DNA of 64,000 nucleotides from assembly GCF_008801835.1 (NCBI RefSeq), contig NZ_VZOW01000006.1, forward strand, positions 124,001-188,000, given 5' to 3'. The notes beneath the pieces were generated by a model. That model saw only the letters and a list, made by a program, of their open reading frames with translations. It had not been told where the DNA came from and searched no databases. The stretch comes from Cupriavidus pauculus (GTDB taxonomy: Bacteria; Pseudomonadota; Gammaproteobacteria; Burkholderiales; Burkholderiaceae). Below are positions 8,105-16,868 of the stretch, piece by piece (position 1 is the first letter of the stretch; each line of letters begins with the position of its first letter). The position numbers and the translations under genes are program-made.

Positions 8105-8227
8105 TTCTTGTTCTCCTCCGGGTCAGTGCGTCAACGTGTTGGCATCTTCGTGTCCATACATTTCTTCATCTGATCGAAGGTCGGGACGGCTCGCCCGTGA
8201 GGCGGCCGTCCCTGCGGCGCGTTTTTG

Positions 8228-9424
8228 TTATACGCGCTCGAAGATTCCAGCAGCGCCCATGCCCGTTCCCACGCACATGGTCACCATGCCGTACTTCATG
8301 TTGTGGCGACGCAGCGCGTGCACCACGGTTGCCGAGCGGATCGCGCCCGTCGCGCCGAGCGGATGGCCCAGCGCAATCGCGCCGCCCATGCGGTTCACAC
8401 GCGACGGATCGAGATCGAGATCGCGCATCACCGCCAGCGACTGCGCAGCAAATGCCTCGTTCAGTTCGATCCATTCGATCTGGTCCTGCGTCAACCCTCC
8501 GGCCTTCAGCGCGGCGGGAATCGCCACCTTCGGACCAATCCCCATGATCTCCGGCGGCACGCCGCGGACCGCAAACGAGACAAAGCGCGCGAGCGGCACC
8601 AGGTTGAACTGCTTGAGGATCTTTTCCGAAACGAGGATCAGCGCACCGGCGCCGTCCGAGGTCTGCGAGCTGTTGCCGGCCGTCACGCTGCCCTTGTTGG
8701 CGAACACCGCGCGCAGCTTGCCCAGTCCTTCGGCCGACGTATCCGGGCGCGGCCCTTCGTCAAGCGAGATGGTGCGCGTCCTGACGCTGACCTGCCCCGT
8801 GGCGAGATCGGGAAATTTCTCGACGACTTCGATCGGGGTGATCTCGTCGCCAAATTCACCGGCCTGCTGGGCAGCGATGGCCTTCTGGTGCGACGCCAGC
8901 GAAAACGCGTCCTGGTCTTCGCGGCTCACCTTCCACTGCGTGGCCACCTTTTCGGCGGTCAGGCCCATGCCATAGGCAATCCCGACGTTCTCGTCGCGCT
9001 CGAAAATCGACGGCGACATCGACGGCGAATTGCCCATCATCGGCACCATGCTCATCGATTCCACGCCCGCGGCGATCATCACATCCGATTCGCCGACGCG
9101 GATGCGGTCGGCCGCCATGGCCACCGCGGACAGGCCCGAGGCGCAGAAACGGTTCACCGTGATGCCGCCGACGGTATTCGGCAAACCCGCCAGCAGCGCG
9201 CCGATGCGCGCCACGTTCAGGCCCTGCTGGGCTTCGGGAATCGCGCAGCCAACGATCGCGTCCTCGATCAGCGCCGGGTCCAGGCTCGGCACCTGGGCCA
9301 CGGCGGCCTTCAGGATCGTCGCCAGCAGATCGTCGGGACGGGTGTTCTTGAACGCGCCCTTCGGGGCTTTGCCGATCGGCGAACGCGTGGCCGCGACGAT
9401 GTAGGCGTCTTGCAGTTGTTTCAT
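8228..9424 (-). CDS. Acetyl-CoA C-acyltransferase (3-ketoacyl-CoA thiolase)
   Basis: A 398-residue thiolase that cleaves 3-ketoacyl-CoA with CoA into acetyl-CoA and a shortened acyl-CoA. The nucleophilic Cys lies in NRFCASGLSAVAMAA (near residue 95), and LNEAFAAQSLAVM, GGAIALGHPLGATGAIR and the C-terminal CVGTGMGAAG supply the other active-site parts. The length is standard. It follows the bifunctional hydroxyacyl-CoA dehydrogenase gene after 24 bp, so the two should be cotranscribed and may form the beta-subunit of a trifunctional complex. Confidence 0.95.
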   Translation of the reverse strand: MKQLQDAYIVAATRSPIGKAPKGAFKNTRPDDLLATILKAAVAQVPSLDPALIEDAIVGCAIPEAQQGLNVARIGALLAGLPNTVGGITVNRFCASGLSAVAMAADRIRVGESDVMIAAGVESMSMVPMMGNSPSMSPSIFERDENVGIAYGMGLTAEKVATQWKVSREDQDAFSLASHQKAIAAQQAGEFGDEITPIEVVEKFPDLATGQVSVRTRTISLDEGPRPDTSAEGLGKLRAVFANKGSVTAGNSSQTSDGAGALILVSEKILKQFNLVPLARFVSFAVRGVPPEIMGIGPKVAIPAALKAGGLTQDQIEWIELNEAFAAQSLAVMRDLDLDPSRVNRMGGAIALGHPLGATGAIRSATVVHALRRHNMKYGMVTMCVGTGMGAAGIFERV

Positions 9425-9448
9425 GATGTCGGTTCCTCGTTGGCCTGA

Positions 9449-11875
9449 TCAGTTGCGCACCGGCTTGCCCGTCTGCAGCATGCCCATGATGCGCTCCTGC
9501 GTCTTGCCGTTGCCCAGCAGGTCAATGAATGCCTTGCGTTCCAGCGCCAGCAGCCAGTCCTCGCTGACCAGCGAGCCTGCCTCCACGTCGCCGCCGCAGA
9601 CCACTTCGGCAATGCGCGTGGCGATCAGGAAATCGTGCGCCGAGATGAAGTTGCCGTCGCGCATGTTCACGAGCGACGCCTTGATCGTGGCGATGCCCGA
9701 GCGGCCGGCCACCGGAATCAGCTGGCCCGGCAGCGGCGCACGATAGCCGGCGTTGGCCAGCGCGCGCACTTCGCTCTGCGCCACGTACAGCAGTTCGTGG
9801 ACGTTGTAGACGATCGTATCGGTCGGCTGGACGTAACCAATCTGCTGCGCCTCCAGCGCCGAAGTCGACACGCGCGCCATGGCCGCGGCCTGGAAGCGGT
9901 TGGTGACGAAGTTCAGGTAGTTGGTGCTGCCGGCGGCCTGTGCGGCCCGCGCGGCGGCAATCGCGGCTTCCTTGAGGCCGCCGCCGGCAGGCACCAGGCC
10001 GACGCCCACTTCGACCAGGCCCACGTAGCTTTCCAACGCGACCACGCGTCGGGCCGAATGCAGCATCAGTTCGCAACCGCCGCCCAGCGCGATGCCGGAC
10101 ACCGCCGGCACCACCGGTACCGCGGCGTACTTCACGCGCATCATGGTGTCCTGGAACTTCTTCACGAACGGCTCGATGCCCTTGGCACCGCCCATCATGA
10201 AGGCCGGCATGGCGGCCTCGAGGTTGGCGCCCGCCGAGAACGGACCGCCGGGCGCGCCCAGCTGCAGCGATGTCGGCTGCCACACCACCAGTCCCTTGTA
10301 TTCGGCTTCGGCCAGTTCCACGGCGCGCACGATGGTGTCGAGCACGTCGGGGCCGATCGTGTTCATCTTGCCCTTGAACGAGATGATCAGCACATCGTCG
10401 GCGCCATCGCTGGTCCAGATGCGCGCGCCGTCGTTCTCTTCGATGGTCTTGCCGGCACGGCGCGGATCGGCCGCTTCGGTGCCCTTGAGTGCGGCCCGGA
10501 AAACCTGGCGCGCGTAGACCGGCAGGTCGGCGCGCTTGACGAACGCGCTGGCGGCCGGCGACCACGAACCCTGCGCGCCATGCACGCCGCCGTTCTCGGC
10601 CACCGCGCCATCAAACACCCACGCGGGCAGCGGCACGTTCGCCAGCGCGCGCCCAGCGTCGATATCTTCCTTGACCCACTCGGCCACCTGCTTCCAGCCC
10701 GCCGCCTGCCAGTCTTCGAACGGGCCGGAATTCCAGCCGAAGCCCCAGCGGATCGCCAGGTCGATGTCGGCCGCCGAACCGGCGATCTGCTCCAGATACA
10801 CGGCGATGTAGTGGAACACGTCGCGGAACACGCCCCACAGGAACTGCGCCTGCGGATTGGTCGATTCGCGCAGCAGCTTGATGCGTTCGGCCGGATCCTT
10901 CTTGAGCATGCGCACGACGATCTCGTCGGCTTTCTTGCCCGATTCCACGTACTGGCCGGTCTTGGCGTCCAGCACCTTGATCAGCTTGCCTTCCTTCTTG
11001 TAGAAGCCGGCACCGGTCTTCTGGCCCAGCGCGCCGGCGTCGACCAGCCCCTTGAGCACGGCTGGCGTCTTGTACACCGGCGCGAACGGGTCGTTGGCGA
11101 GCCCGTCCTGCATGGTCTTGATCACGTGCGCCATGGTGTCCAGCCCCACCACGTCGGCGGTGCGGAACGTGGCCGACTTGGCGCGGCCCAGCTTGGTGCC
11201 GGTCAGGTCGTCGACGATATCGAACGGAATGCCGAATTTCTCGGCTTCGGCAAACACGGCCAGGATCGAGAAGATGCCGACGCGATTGGCGATGAAGTTC
11301 GGCGTATCCTTGGCGCGCACCACGCCCTTGCCCAGCGACGTGGTCAGGAAGGCTTCCAGGCGGTCGAGGATCTCGGGCTGCGTGGTGGCGGTGGGGATCA
11401 GTTCCACCAGATGCATGTAGCGCGGCGGATTGAAGAAGTGCACGCCGCAGAAGCGCGCCTTGAGGTTGTCGTCGAAACCATCGGACAGCGCCGTGATCGA
11501 CAGGCCCGACGTATTGGTCGCGAAGATCGCGTTGGGCGCCAGATGCGGCGCCACTTTTCTGTACAGGTCGTGCTTCCAGTCCATGCGCTCGGCGATCGCC
11601 TCGATCACCAGGTCGCATTCCTTGAGCAGCTCGATGTCGTCCTCGTAGTTGGCGGCGCGGATCAGGCCCGCTTCGTCCTTGATGCCGAGCGGCGCGGGCG
11701 ACAGCTTCTTCAGGTTTTCGATGGCCCGCAGCGCGATGCCGCTCTTCGGGCCTTCCTTGGCCGGCAGGTCGAACAGCACCACAGGCACTCGGGCGTTGAC
11801 GAGGTGGGCGGCGATCTGCGCGCCCATGACGCCGGCACCCAGCACGGCGACCTTCTTGACGATGAAATTGGACAT
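9449..11875 (-). CDS. 3-hydroxyacyl-CoA dehydrogenase/enoyl-CoA hydratase, FadN-type
   Basis: An 808-residue bifunctional beta-oxidation enzyme. The NAD-binding dehydrogenase domain comes first (KKVAVLGAGVMGAQIAAHLV near residues 6-25; FCGVHFFNPPRYMHLVELI), followed by its dimerisation domain and then a crotonase-like hydratase domain at the C-terminus (GAPGGPFSAGANLEA; ALGGGCELMLH). This order is that of FadN and the reverse of E. coli FadB. CTCCAAGGAGCGCGC before the ATG at 11875 includes a strong AAGGAG ribosome site. It oxidises and hydrates acyl-CoA intermediates between the acyl-CoA dehydrogenase and thiolase encoded beside it. Confidence 0.93.
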   Translation of the reverse strand: MSNFIVKKVAVLGAGVMGAQIAAHLVNARVPVVLFDLPAKEGPKSGIALRAIENLKKLSPAPLGIKDEAGLIRAANYEDDIELLKECDLVIEAIAERMDWKHDLYRKVAPHLAPNAIFATNTSGLSITALSDGFDDNLKARFCGVHFFNPPRYMHLVELIPTATTQPEILDRLEAFLTTSLGKGVVRAKDTPNFIANRVGIFSILAVFAEAEKFGIPFDIVDDLTGTKLGRAKSATFRTADVVGLDTMAHVIKTMQDGLANDPFAPVYKTPAVLKGLVDAGALGQKTGAGFYKKEGKLIKVLDAKTGQYVESGKKADEIVVRMLKKDPAERIKLLRESTNPQAQFLWGVFRDVFHYIAVYLEQIAGSAADIDLAIRWGFGWNSGPFEDWQAAGWKQVAEWVKEDIDAGRALANVPLPAWVFDGAVAENGGVHGAQGSWSPAASAFVKRADLPVYARQVFRAALKGTEAADPRRAGKTIEENDGARIWTSDGADDVLIISFKGKMNTIGPDVLDTIVRAVELAEAEYKGLVVWQPTSLQLGAPGGPFSAGANLEAAMPAFMMGGAKGIEPFVKKFQDTMMRVKYAAVPVVPAVSGIALGGGCELMLHSARRVVALESYVGLVEVGVGLVPAGGGLKEAAIAAARAAQAAGSTNYLNFVTNRFQAAAMARVSTSALEAQQIGYVQPTDTIVYNVHELLYVAQSEVRALANAGYRAPLPGQLIPVAGRSGIATIKASLVNMRDGNFISAHDFLIATRIAEVVCGGDVEAGSLVSEDWLLALERKAFIDLLGNGKTQERIMGMLQTGKPVRN

Positions 11876-12043
11876 GCGCGCTCCTTGGAGAGTGAGCGTT
11901 TGGGAGAGAAGTATTCGAGCGTTCGGTGTGCTCGCGTCCCTGCCGTCCGGGCGGCAGGGCAGTTGCAGCAAGGGCTTCGGGTTACGGCGCGCCACGCATG
12001 GCCCGCCAACCGCTCCACCCCTGCCGGCCGTCGGTCGTTCAGA

Positions 12044-13831
12044 TCAGAACAGGTCGGCGTCGAGTGCCATCAGCGTGGCGCTGCCGGCGCGCGCCTTGCG
12101 GATTTCCGCCGCGGTTTCCGGCAGCAGCTTGGCAAAGTAGAAACGCGCGGTAGCCAGCTTGCTGACGTAGAACTTGTCGCCGCTGTCCTGCTTTTCGAGC
12201 GCGATCTTGGCCATGCGCGCCCAGAAGTACGAGAACACCAGATGGCCCACGACGCGCAGGTAAGGCACGGCCGCGGCGCCGACTTCGTCGGGGTTGCCCA
12301 TCGCCTTCATGCCGATTTCCATCGTCAGCTTCTGCACCTTGTCGCCGATGTCGGCCAGCGGGTTGACGAACTCCTGCATCGCCTCGTTGGTGCCCTCGGC
12401 CTCGACGAATTCCTGCACGATCTTGCCAAAGGCCTTCAACTTGGCGCCCATGTCGCCGAGGATCTTGCGGCCCAGCAGATCCAGCGCCTGAATCGTGTTG
12501 GTGCCTTCGTAGATCATGTTGATGCGGGCGTCGCGCACATATTGCTCCATGCCCCACTCGGCGATGTAGCCGTGGCCGCCGAACACCTGCATGCCTTCGT
12601 TGGTCGACGTGAACGCGTTGTCGGTCAGGAATGCCTTGATCACCGGCGTGAGCAGCGCCACCAGGTCGGCGGCTTCCTTGCGCACCGCTTCATCGGGATG
12701 CGACAGCTCGCGGTCGATCTGCAGCGCGGTCCAGTAGCTGAAGGCGCGGCCGCCCTCGGCATAGGCCTTCTGCGTGAGCAACATGCGGCGCACATCCGGG
12801 TGCACGATGATCGGGTCGGCCGGCTTGTCCGGCGCCTTCGGGCCGGTCAGCGCGCGCATCTGCAGGCGATCCTTCGCATAGGCGACCGAATTCTGGTACG
12901 CCACTTCGGTCAGGCCCAGGCCTTGCGCGCCGACGCCCAGGCGCGCGGCGTTCATCATCACGAACATCGCGTTCAGGCCCTTGTTGGCCTCGCCGACCAG
13001 CCAGCCGCGCGCGCCGTCCAGGTTCATCACGCAGGTGGCATTGCCGTGGATGCCCATCTTGTGCTCGATCGAGCCGCACTTGATGCCGTTGCGCTCGCCC
13101 GGATTGCCGCTGGCATCGGGGATGAACTTCGGCACGACGAACAGCGAGATGCCCTTGGTGCCTTGCGGGGCGTCCGGCAGGCGGGCCAGCACCAGGTGGA
13201 TGATGTTCTCGGCCAGGTCGTGTTCGCCGGCGGAGATGAAAATCTTGGTGCCCGTGATGGCGTAAGAGCCGTCGGCCTGCGGTTCGGCCTTGGTGCGCAG
13301 GATGCCAAGGTCGGTGCCGCAATGCGGCTCGGTCAGGCACATCGTGCCGGTCCACACGCCCGACACCAGCTTGGGCAGGTAGGTCTGCTTCAGTTCCGGC
13401 GTGCCATGTGCGTGCAGCGCTTCATACGCGCCGTGCGACAGGCCCGGGTACATCGTCCACGCCTGGCCGGCCGAGTTCAGCATCTCGTACAGCGCGTTGT
13501 TGACGACGATCGGCAGGCCCTGGCCGCCGAATTCGGGATCGCACGCCAGCGCCGGCCAGCCGGCTTCCACGTACTGCTGGTAGGCTTCCTTGAAGCCCTT
13601 GGGCGCGCGCACCACGCCATCGCCGACGTAGGTGCAGCCTTCGCGGTCGCCCGGCTGGTTCAGCGGGAACACCACGTCCGCGCAGAACTTGCCGGCTTCT
13701 TCGATGACCTGGTTGATGGTGTCCGCGTCGATGTCCGCGTGCTGCGGCATCGCCTTGAGTTCGGCTTCTGCGCCGAGCAGTTCGTGGAGCACGAACTGCA
13801 TGTCGCGCAACGGTGCGGTGTACTGGCCCAT
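12044..13831 (-). CDS. Acyl-CoA dehydrogenase with C-terminal extension
   Basis: A 595-residue FAD flavoenzyme that makes the first double bond in acyl-CoA beta-oxidation. N-terminal, middle and C-terminal dehydrogenase domains are visible: MCLTEPHCGTDLGILRTKA is the FAD/substrate middle segment, and QVFGGHGYIAEWGMEQYVRD with YEGTNTIQALDLLGRK is the C-terminal catalytic region. About 130 further residues form the extra C-terminal domain of large bacterial ACADs. I chose the ATG at 13831 (MGQYTAPLRDM), preceded by CTCCAAGGAG. The gene follows tetR after 86 bp and leads the beta-oxidation enzymes. Confidence 0.95.
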   Translation of the reverse strand: MGQYTAPLRDMQFVLHELLGAEAELKAMPQHADIDADTINQVIEEAGKFCADVVFPLNQPGDREGCTYVGDGVVRAPKGFKEAYQQYVEAGWPALACDPEFGGQGLPIVVNNALYEMLNSAGQAWTMYPGLSHGAYEALHAHGTPELKQTYLPKLVSGVWTGTMCLTEPHCGTDLGILRTKAEPQADGSYAITGTKIFISAGEHDLAENIIHLVLARLPDAPQGTKGISLFVVPKFIPDASGNPGERNGIKCGSIEHKMGIHGNATCVMNLDGARGWLVGEANKGLNAMFVMMNAARLGVGAQGLGLTEVAYQNSVAYAKDRLQMRALTGPKAPDKPADPIIVHPDVRRMLLTQKAYAEGGRAFSYWTALQIDRELSHPDEAVRKEAADLVALLTPVIKAFLTDNAFTSTNEGMQVFGGHGYIAEWGMEQYVRDARINMIYEGTNTIQALDLLGRKILGDMGAKLKAFGKIVQEFVEAEGTNEAMQEFVNPLADIGDKVQKLTMEIGMKAMGNPDEVGAAAVPYLRVVGHLVFSYFWARMAKIALEKQDSGDKFYVSKLATARFYFAKLLPETAAEIRKARAGSATLMALDADLF

Positions 13832-13872
13832 CAAAGACTCCTTGGAGGTTTTCAATGCCGCCACACGCGCGT

Positions 13873-13903
13873 GCCGCACGCCCCTGCCGGGGCATGGTGC
13901 GGC
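13873..13903 (-). other. Strong intercistronic hairpin between tetR and acyl-CoA dehydrogenase genes
   Basis: Arms GCCGCAC (13873-13879) and GTGCGGC (13897-13903) pair perfectly. Inside them, GCCCC and GGGGC pair around a TGCC loop, leaving only a 3-nt bulge. No T-run follows on the minus strand. It may lower read-through or protect the downstream mRNA, so that regulator and enzymes are made at different levels. Confidence 0.5.
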
Positions 13904-13917
13904 CGTTGCCGGACGGC

Positions 13918-14556
13918 TCAGGTACGGTAAGACTGAATCAGTTTGTTGAGCGCGACCATGGCAAGCTCGGCACTGTCCGGCAGGCGCAAGAAACGGGCGT
14001 CGTGATGCAAGCCTAGTTCAAGGCTGTACATTTCGAACAGCATCAGGCGCGGATCGCAATCCGCGCGCAGGTGCCCCTCTTCCTTTGCCTGGTCGATGGC
14101 ACGCATCAGCGCGGCCCGCCAGATTGTCACGCTCTTGACGAGTTCGTCACGTACCGGGCTTTCCGCGCGATCGTCGTACTCGACCGCCCCGCTGATGTAG
14201 ATGCAGCCGGTGGTCACTTCCTGGATGCGCTTTTCCATCCAGCGCCGCACCATCGACCACAGGCGAGGCAGACCGCGCGGCTCCTGCAGCGAGGGGTAGA
14301 ACACCTCCTGCTCGAACCGGCGGTGATACTCGCGCACCACTTCCACCTGCAGGTCTTCGCGCGAACCAAAATGCGCGAACACGCCGCTCTTGCTCATCTG
14401 CATGCGTTCCGCGAGCAGGCCGATGGTCAGCCCTTCAAGCCCGTCGCGGGACGACAGTTCCAGTGCGGCATCGAGAATCGCCACGCGCGTCATCTCGCCC
14501 TTGCGCAAGGGCGTAGGTGCGGCGGCGGATTCAAGACGGACTGACTGGTGTCGCAT
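13918..14556 (-). CDS. TetR family regulator of the beta-oxidation cluster
   Basis: A 212-residue repressor-type protein. The N-terminal helix-turn-helix covers about residues 18-65 (ILDAALELSSRDGLEGLTIG, then MSKSGVFAHFGSREDLQ). The C-terminal ligand-binding half contains TTGCIYISGAVEYDDR. I chose the ATG at 14556 (MRHQSVRLES) since upstream codons look unlike the family. It is upstream of and on the same strand as the acyl-CoA dehydrogenase gene; such regulators usually bind acyl-CoAs and repress their own fatty-acid operon. An AACG-centred inverted repeat upstream is its likely operator. Confidence 0.92.
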   Translation of the reverse strand: MRHQSVRLESAAAPTPLRKGEMTRVAILDAALELSSRDGLEGLTIGLLAERMQMSKSGVFAHFGSREDLQVEVVREYHRRFEQEVFYPSLQEPRGLPRLWSMVRRWMEKRIQEVTTGCIYISGAVEYDDRAESPVRDELVKSVTIWRAALMRAIDQAKEEGHLRADCDPRLMLFEMYSLELGLHHDARFLRLPDSAELAMVALNKLIQSYRT

Positions 14557-14896
14557 GGTTTTCTCTCCGTTCCTTGCGCCCCCGAAACAGGGGCGTTTGC
14601 TGGCCTGACGCTGCTTTCGGCAGGCACATTCGACAGCAAAAAGCCATCGTAAATGCACGAAGTCTAAGCCAAAAAAGAACGGTCGTTCAGATTATTCTGG
14701 CGGGGCCGATCTGCATCAAGCTTTTAATTAGACCCGTGTTTCTAAACGGGCGGCGCGGCACGGCCCGTTTGCGGCGCAATGCAGCATCGGCTTAAAAACC
14801 GCGTGAAATCGCGCCCTGCGCGCTGGTTCGCGCGGGTCTGGTGCGGCGTCGCAGCGCCGGCCGGCCAGCATCTTACCGTGGCCTCCTGCGGCGCGT
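14557..14896. other. 340-base gap between clsB end and tetR start
   Basis: No convincing gene is seen here. The stretch holds the likely tetR operator (14677-14688) with a weak -10-like TACGAT on the minus strand at 14651-14646. The inverted repeat CCCGT/ACGGG at 14733-14750 could be the end of the clsB transcript. The rest is an AT-richer leader. Confidence 0.6.
14677..14688. promoter_or_regulatory. Putative TetR operator GAACG-GT-CGTTC
   Basis: Perfect 5-bp arms separated by 2 bp, in the upstream region of the tetR gene and next to a weak minus-strand -35/-10 pair. Its form AACGnnCGTT resembles operators of TetR proteins that control acyl-CoA metabolism. Autorepression of the beta-oxidation cluster is the expected effect; this is inference. 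Confidence 0.5.
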
Positions 14897-16246
14897 TCAG
14901 TAGCGGCCGGTCACGCCCGCGATCACGACGCCCATACGCAACACGTAGTACGCGGCCCAATTGGCAAAACGGCGCAAACGCGGCAGCTTTGCGTGGACTT
15001 CCGGAATCACGCGGGCGCTGCGCTGATCCATCGCGCGTTCCAGGCGCGCGCGCAGCGTATTGGCGAAGGTCGCATCGTAGACCGCCACATTGGCCTCGCG
15101 CGCCAGCAGCAGGCTGAACGGATCCATGTTGCTGGAGCCAACGGTCGCCCACGTGTCGTCCACCACCGCCACCTTGGCATGCAGGAAGCTCGCTTCGTAC
15201 TCGAAGATCTCGACGCCGGCTTCCAGCAGGCGCGCATAGAGCGCATGGGTGGCGTAATGCTGGAGCTTGTACTCGACCATCCCCTGCAACAGCAGCCGCA
15301 CGCGCACGCCGCGCTCGCGGCAGGCCAGCAGCGCGCGGCGCATCTTGTGTCCGGGCAGGAAATACGCGTTGGCCAGGATCACGTCGCTGCGCGCGGCGCC
15401 CAGCGCGTACAGGTATTCGCGTTCGATGGTGCGGCGATTGCGCAGGTTGTCGCGCAGCAGCAAGGCGGCGGGCACGCCGTCGGCATGGATATCGTTGCGC
15501 GCATGACGCGCGGCGCGGGTCAGCGTTTCCACCTCGGCAAAGGCCGTGGCCGTCTCGCTCAGGCTGCGCCGCTGGGCAATGCGAAACCACAGCCGCGCCG
15601 ACGCCAAGGCAATCTGCGCCACCAGCGGGCCGCGCACGCGCACCGCGAAATCGTAGCGCGGGCCCAGTTCGGGCAGCTCGACCGGGCCGTGGTTGTGATC
15701 GTCGATGATGTTGATGCCGCCGACGAAGGCCACTTTGCCATCGATCACCGCAATCTTGCGATGCAATCGGCGCAGATGCCGGCGCGCCAGCTTGAAGCCG
15801 CGCAGCGGCCGATAGATTTCCAGCTGCACGCCGCCCGCGCGCAGGCGCTCCACGAGTGCGACGGGGATATCGCCCGCGCCGAATCCGTCGATCACCAGCC
15901 GCACATCGACGCCGCGCTGCGCCGCCGCAATCAGCGCATCGCTCACGCGCGCGCCGACGGCGTCGTCGGCGTAGATGTACGTCTCGACGACGACATGGAC
16001 CTGCGCACTGTCGATCGCCTCGATCAGCGCGGGGAAGAACTCCTGGCCGTTGCGCAGCAGATCGACGCGGTTGCCGGGCACCGGGCTGCCGCGGCGCCGC
16101 ACCCAACGCATCAGGCGCGCCTTCGCCTGGGCGCCGGCGCCCTGCGGCCATGCGGTCCGGGCGTGGCCGGCGGCCGGGTCGGGCGCCGCCGCGACGTCGG
16201 GCGGATTGGGCGGACGATCTTCTGCGCGGTCGTAGGGGCGTGACAT
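14897..16246 (-). CDS. clsB: Cardiolipin synthase B-type phospholipase D family protein
   Basis: A 449-residue membrane-associated phosphatidyltransferase that makes cardiolipin from phospholipids. Two HKD motifs are present: HRKIAVIDGKVAFVGG (His162, Lys164, Asp169) and HAKVAVVDDTWATVGSSNMD (His356, Lys358, Asp363). As in ClsB, no long N-terminal transmembrane pair is seen; the first 45 residues are Pro/Ala-rich and hydrophilic, and hydrophobicity occurs only at the extreme C-terminus. The gene is divergent from mobB. Other PLD-family roles are possible, but length and motif spacing fit ClsB. Confidence 0.88.
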   Translation of the reverse strand: MSRPYDRAEDRPPNPPDVAAAPDPAAGHARTAWPQGAGAQAKARLMRWVRRRGSPVPGNRVDLLRNGQEFFPALIEAIDSAQVHVVVETYIYADDAVGARVSDALIAAAQRGVDVRLVIDGFGAGDIPVALVERLRAGGVQLEIYRPLRGFKLARRHLRRLHRKIAVIDGKVAFVGGINIIDDHNHGPVELPELGPRYDFAVRVRGPLVAQIALASARLWFRIAQRRSLSETATAFAEVETLTRAARHARNDIHADGVPAALLLRDNLRNRRTIEREYLYALGAARSDVILANAYFLPGHKMRRALLACRERGVRVRLLLQGMVEYKLQHYATHALYARLLEAGVEIFEYEASFLHAKVAVVDDTWATVGSSNMDPFSLLLAREANVAVYDATFANTLRARLERAMDQRSARVIPEVHAKLPRLRRFANWAAYYVLRMGVVIAGVTGRY

Positions 16247-16340
16247 GGACTCGATTATCGGCCAACGGGCGGCTTGTGCACATCGCCCGGACCAACTCTG
16301 CTATCGTCAGCGCATTCTGACGCCCAACAGGGAAAGCATT

Positions 16341-16853
16341 GTGAAGGTATTCGGCATCACCGGTTCATCGGGAAGCGGCAAGACCACGCTGCTGGACCAG
16401 CTGATTCCCCGCTTTGTGGCCAACGGCATGCGCGTGGCCGGCATCAAGCACACCCACCATGGCTTCGATCCCGACACCCCCGGCAAGGATTCCTGGCGCA
16501 TGCGGCAAGGCGGTTGCGAAAACGTGGTGCTGGTGGGCGCGCGCCATCTCACGCTGATGCGACACTATCCGGAACATGCGCAGTCGCCGGAACTCGTTGA
16601 CGCGTTGGCGGTGCTGCCGCCCGACACCGATCTGGTGGTGGTGGAAGGCTACAAGTGGAGCGATTTTCCGAAGTTGGAGATCTATCGCCCGGCCCATGGC
16701 AAGGGCCCGCTGTGGCCCGAAGTGCCGGGCGTGGTGGCGGTGGCCAGCGACGCGGTGGCCGAGGTGGCCGGCCAGACGGCGCTGCCGGTGCTGGACCTGG
16801 CCGATATCGAGTCGATCTACGCGTGGATTCGCGACTACCTGGCGTCCCACTAA
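16341..16853 (+). CDS. mobB: Molybdopterin-guanine dinucleotide biosynthesis protein B
   Basis: A 170-residue GTP-binding adaptor of molybdenum cofactor guanylylation. The P-loop GSSGSGKTTLLDQL begins near residue 8, followed by GIKHTHHGFDPDTPGKDSWR, a typical MobB segment with two His, and by VVVEGYKWSDFPKLEIYRP. The start is GTG at 16341, supported by AGGGAAAG 5 bp upstream; the in-frame upstream sequence overlaps the clsB promoter side. MobB helps MobA attach GMP to molybdopterin for DMSO-reductase-type enzymes. The hydroxylase operon 20 kb away would need the cytosine form instead, made by its own MocA-like protein. Confidence 0.92.
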   Translation: MKVFGITGSSGSGKTTLLDQLIPRFVANGMRVAGIKHTHHGFDPDTPGKDSWRMRQGGCENVVLVGARHLTLMRHYPEHAQSPELVDALAVLPPDTDLVVVEGYKWSDFPKLEIYRPAHGKGPLWPEVPGVVAVASDAVAEVAGQTALPVLDLADIESIYAWIRDYLASH

Positions 16854-16868
16854 CCTGCGCAGCCAGTC

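Noticed and set aside
9635-13930. Plus-strand open frame of 1431 codons opposite the beta-oxidation genes
   Set aside because: It lies antisense to two clear enzyme genes and reads as low-complexity Arg/His/Gln/Ala with no domain. Long antisense frames are expected at this GC content.
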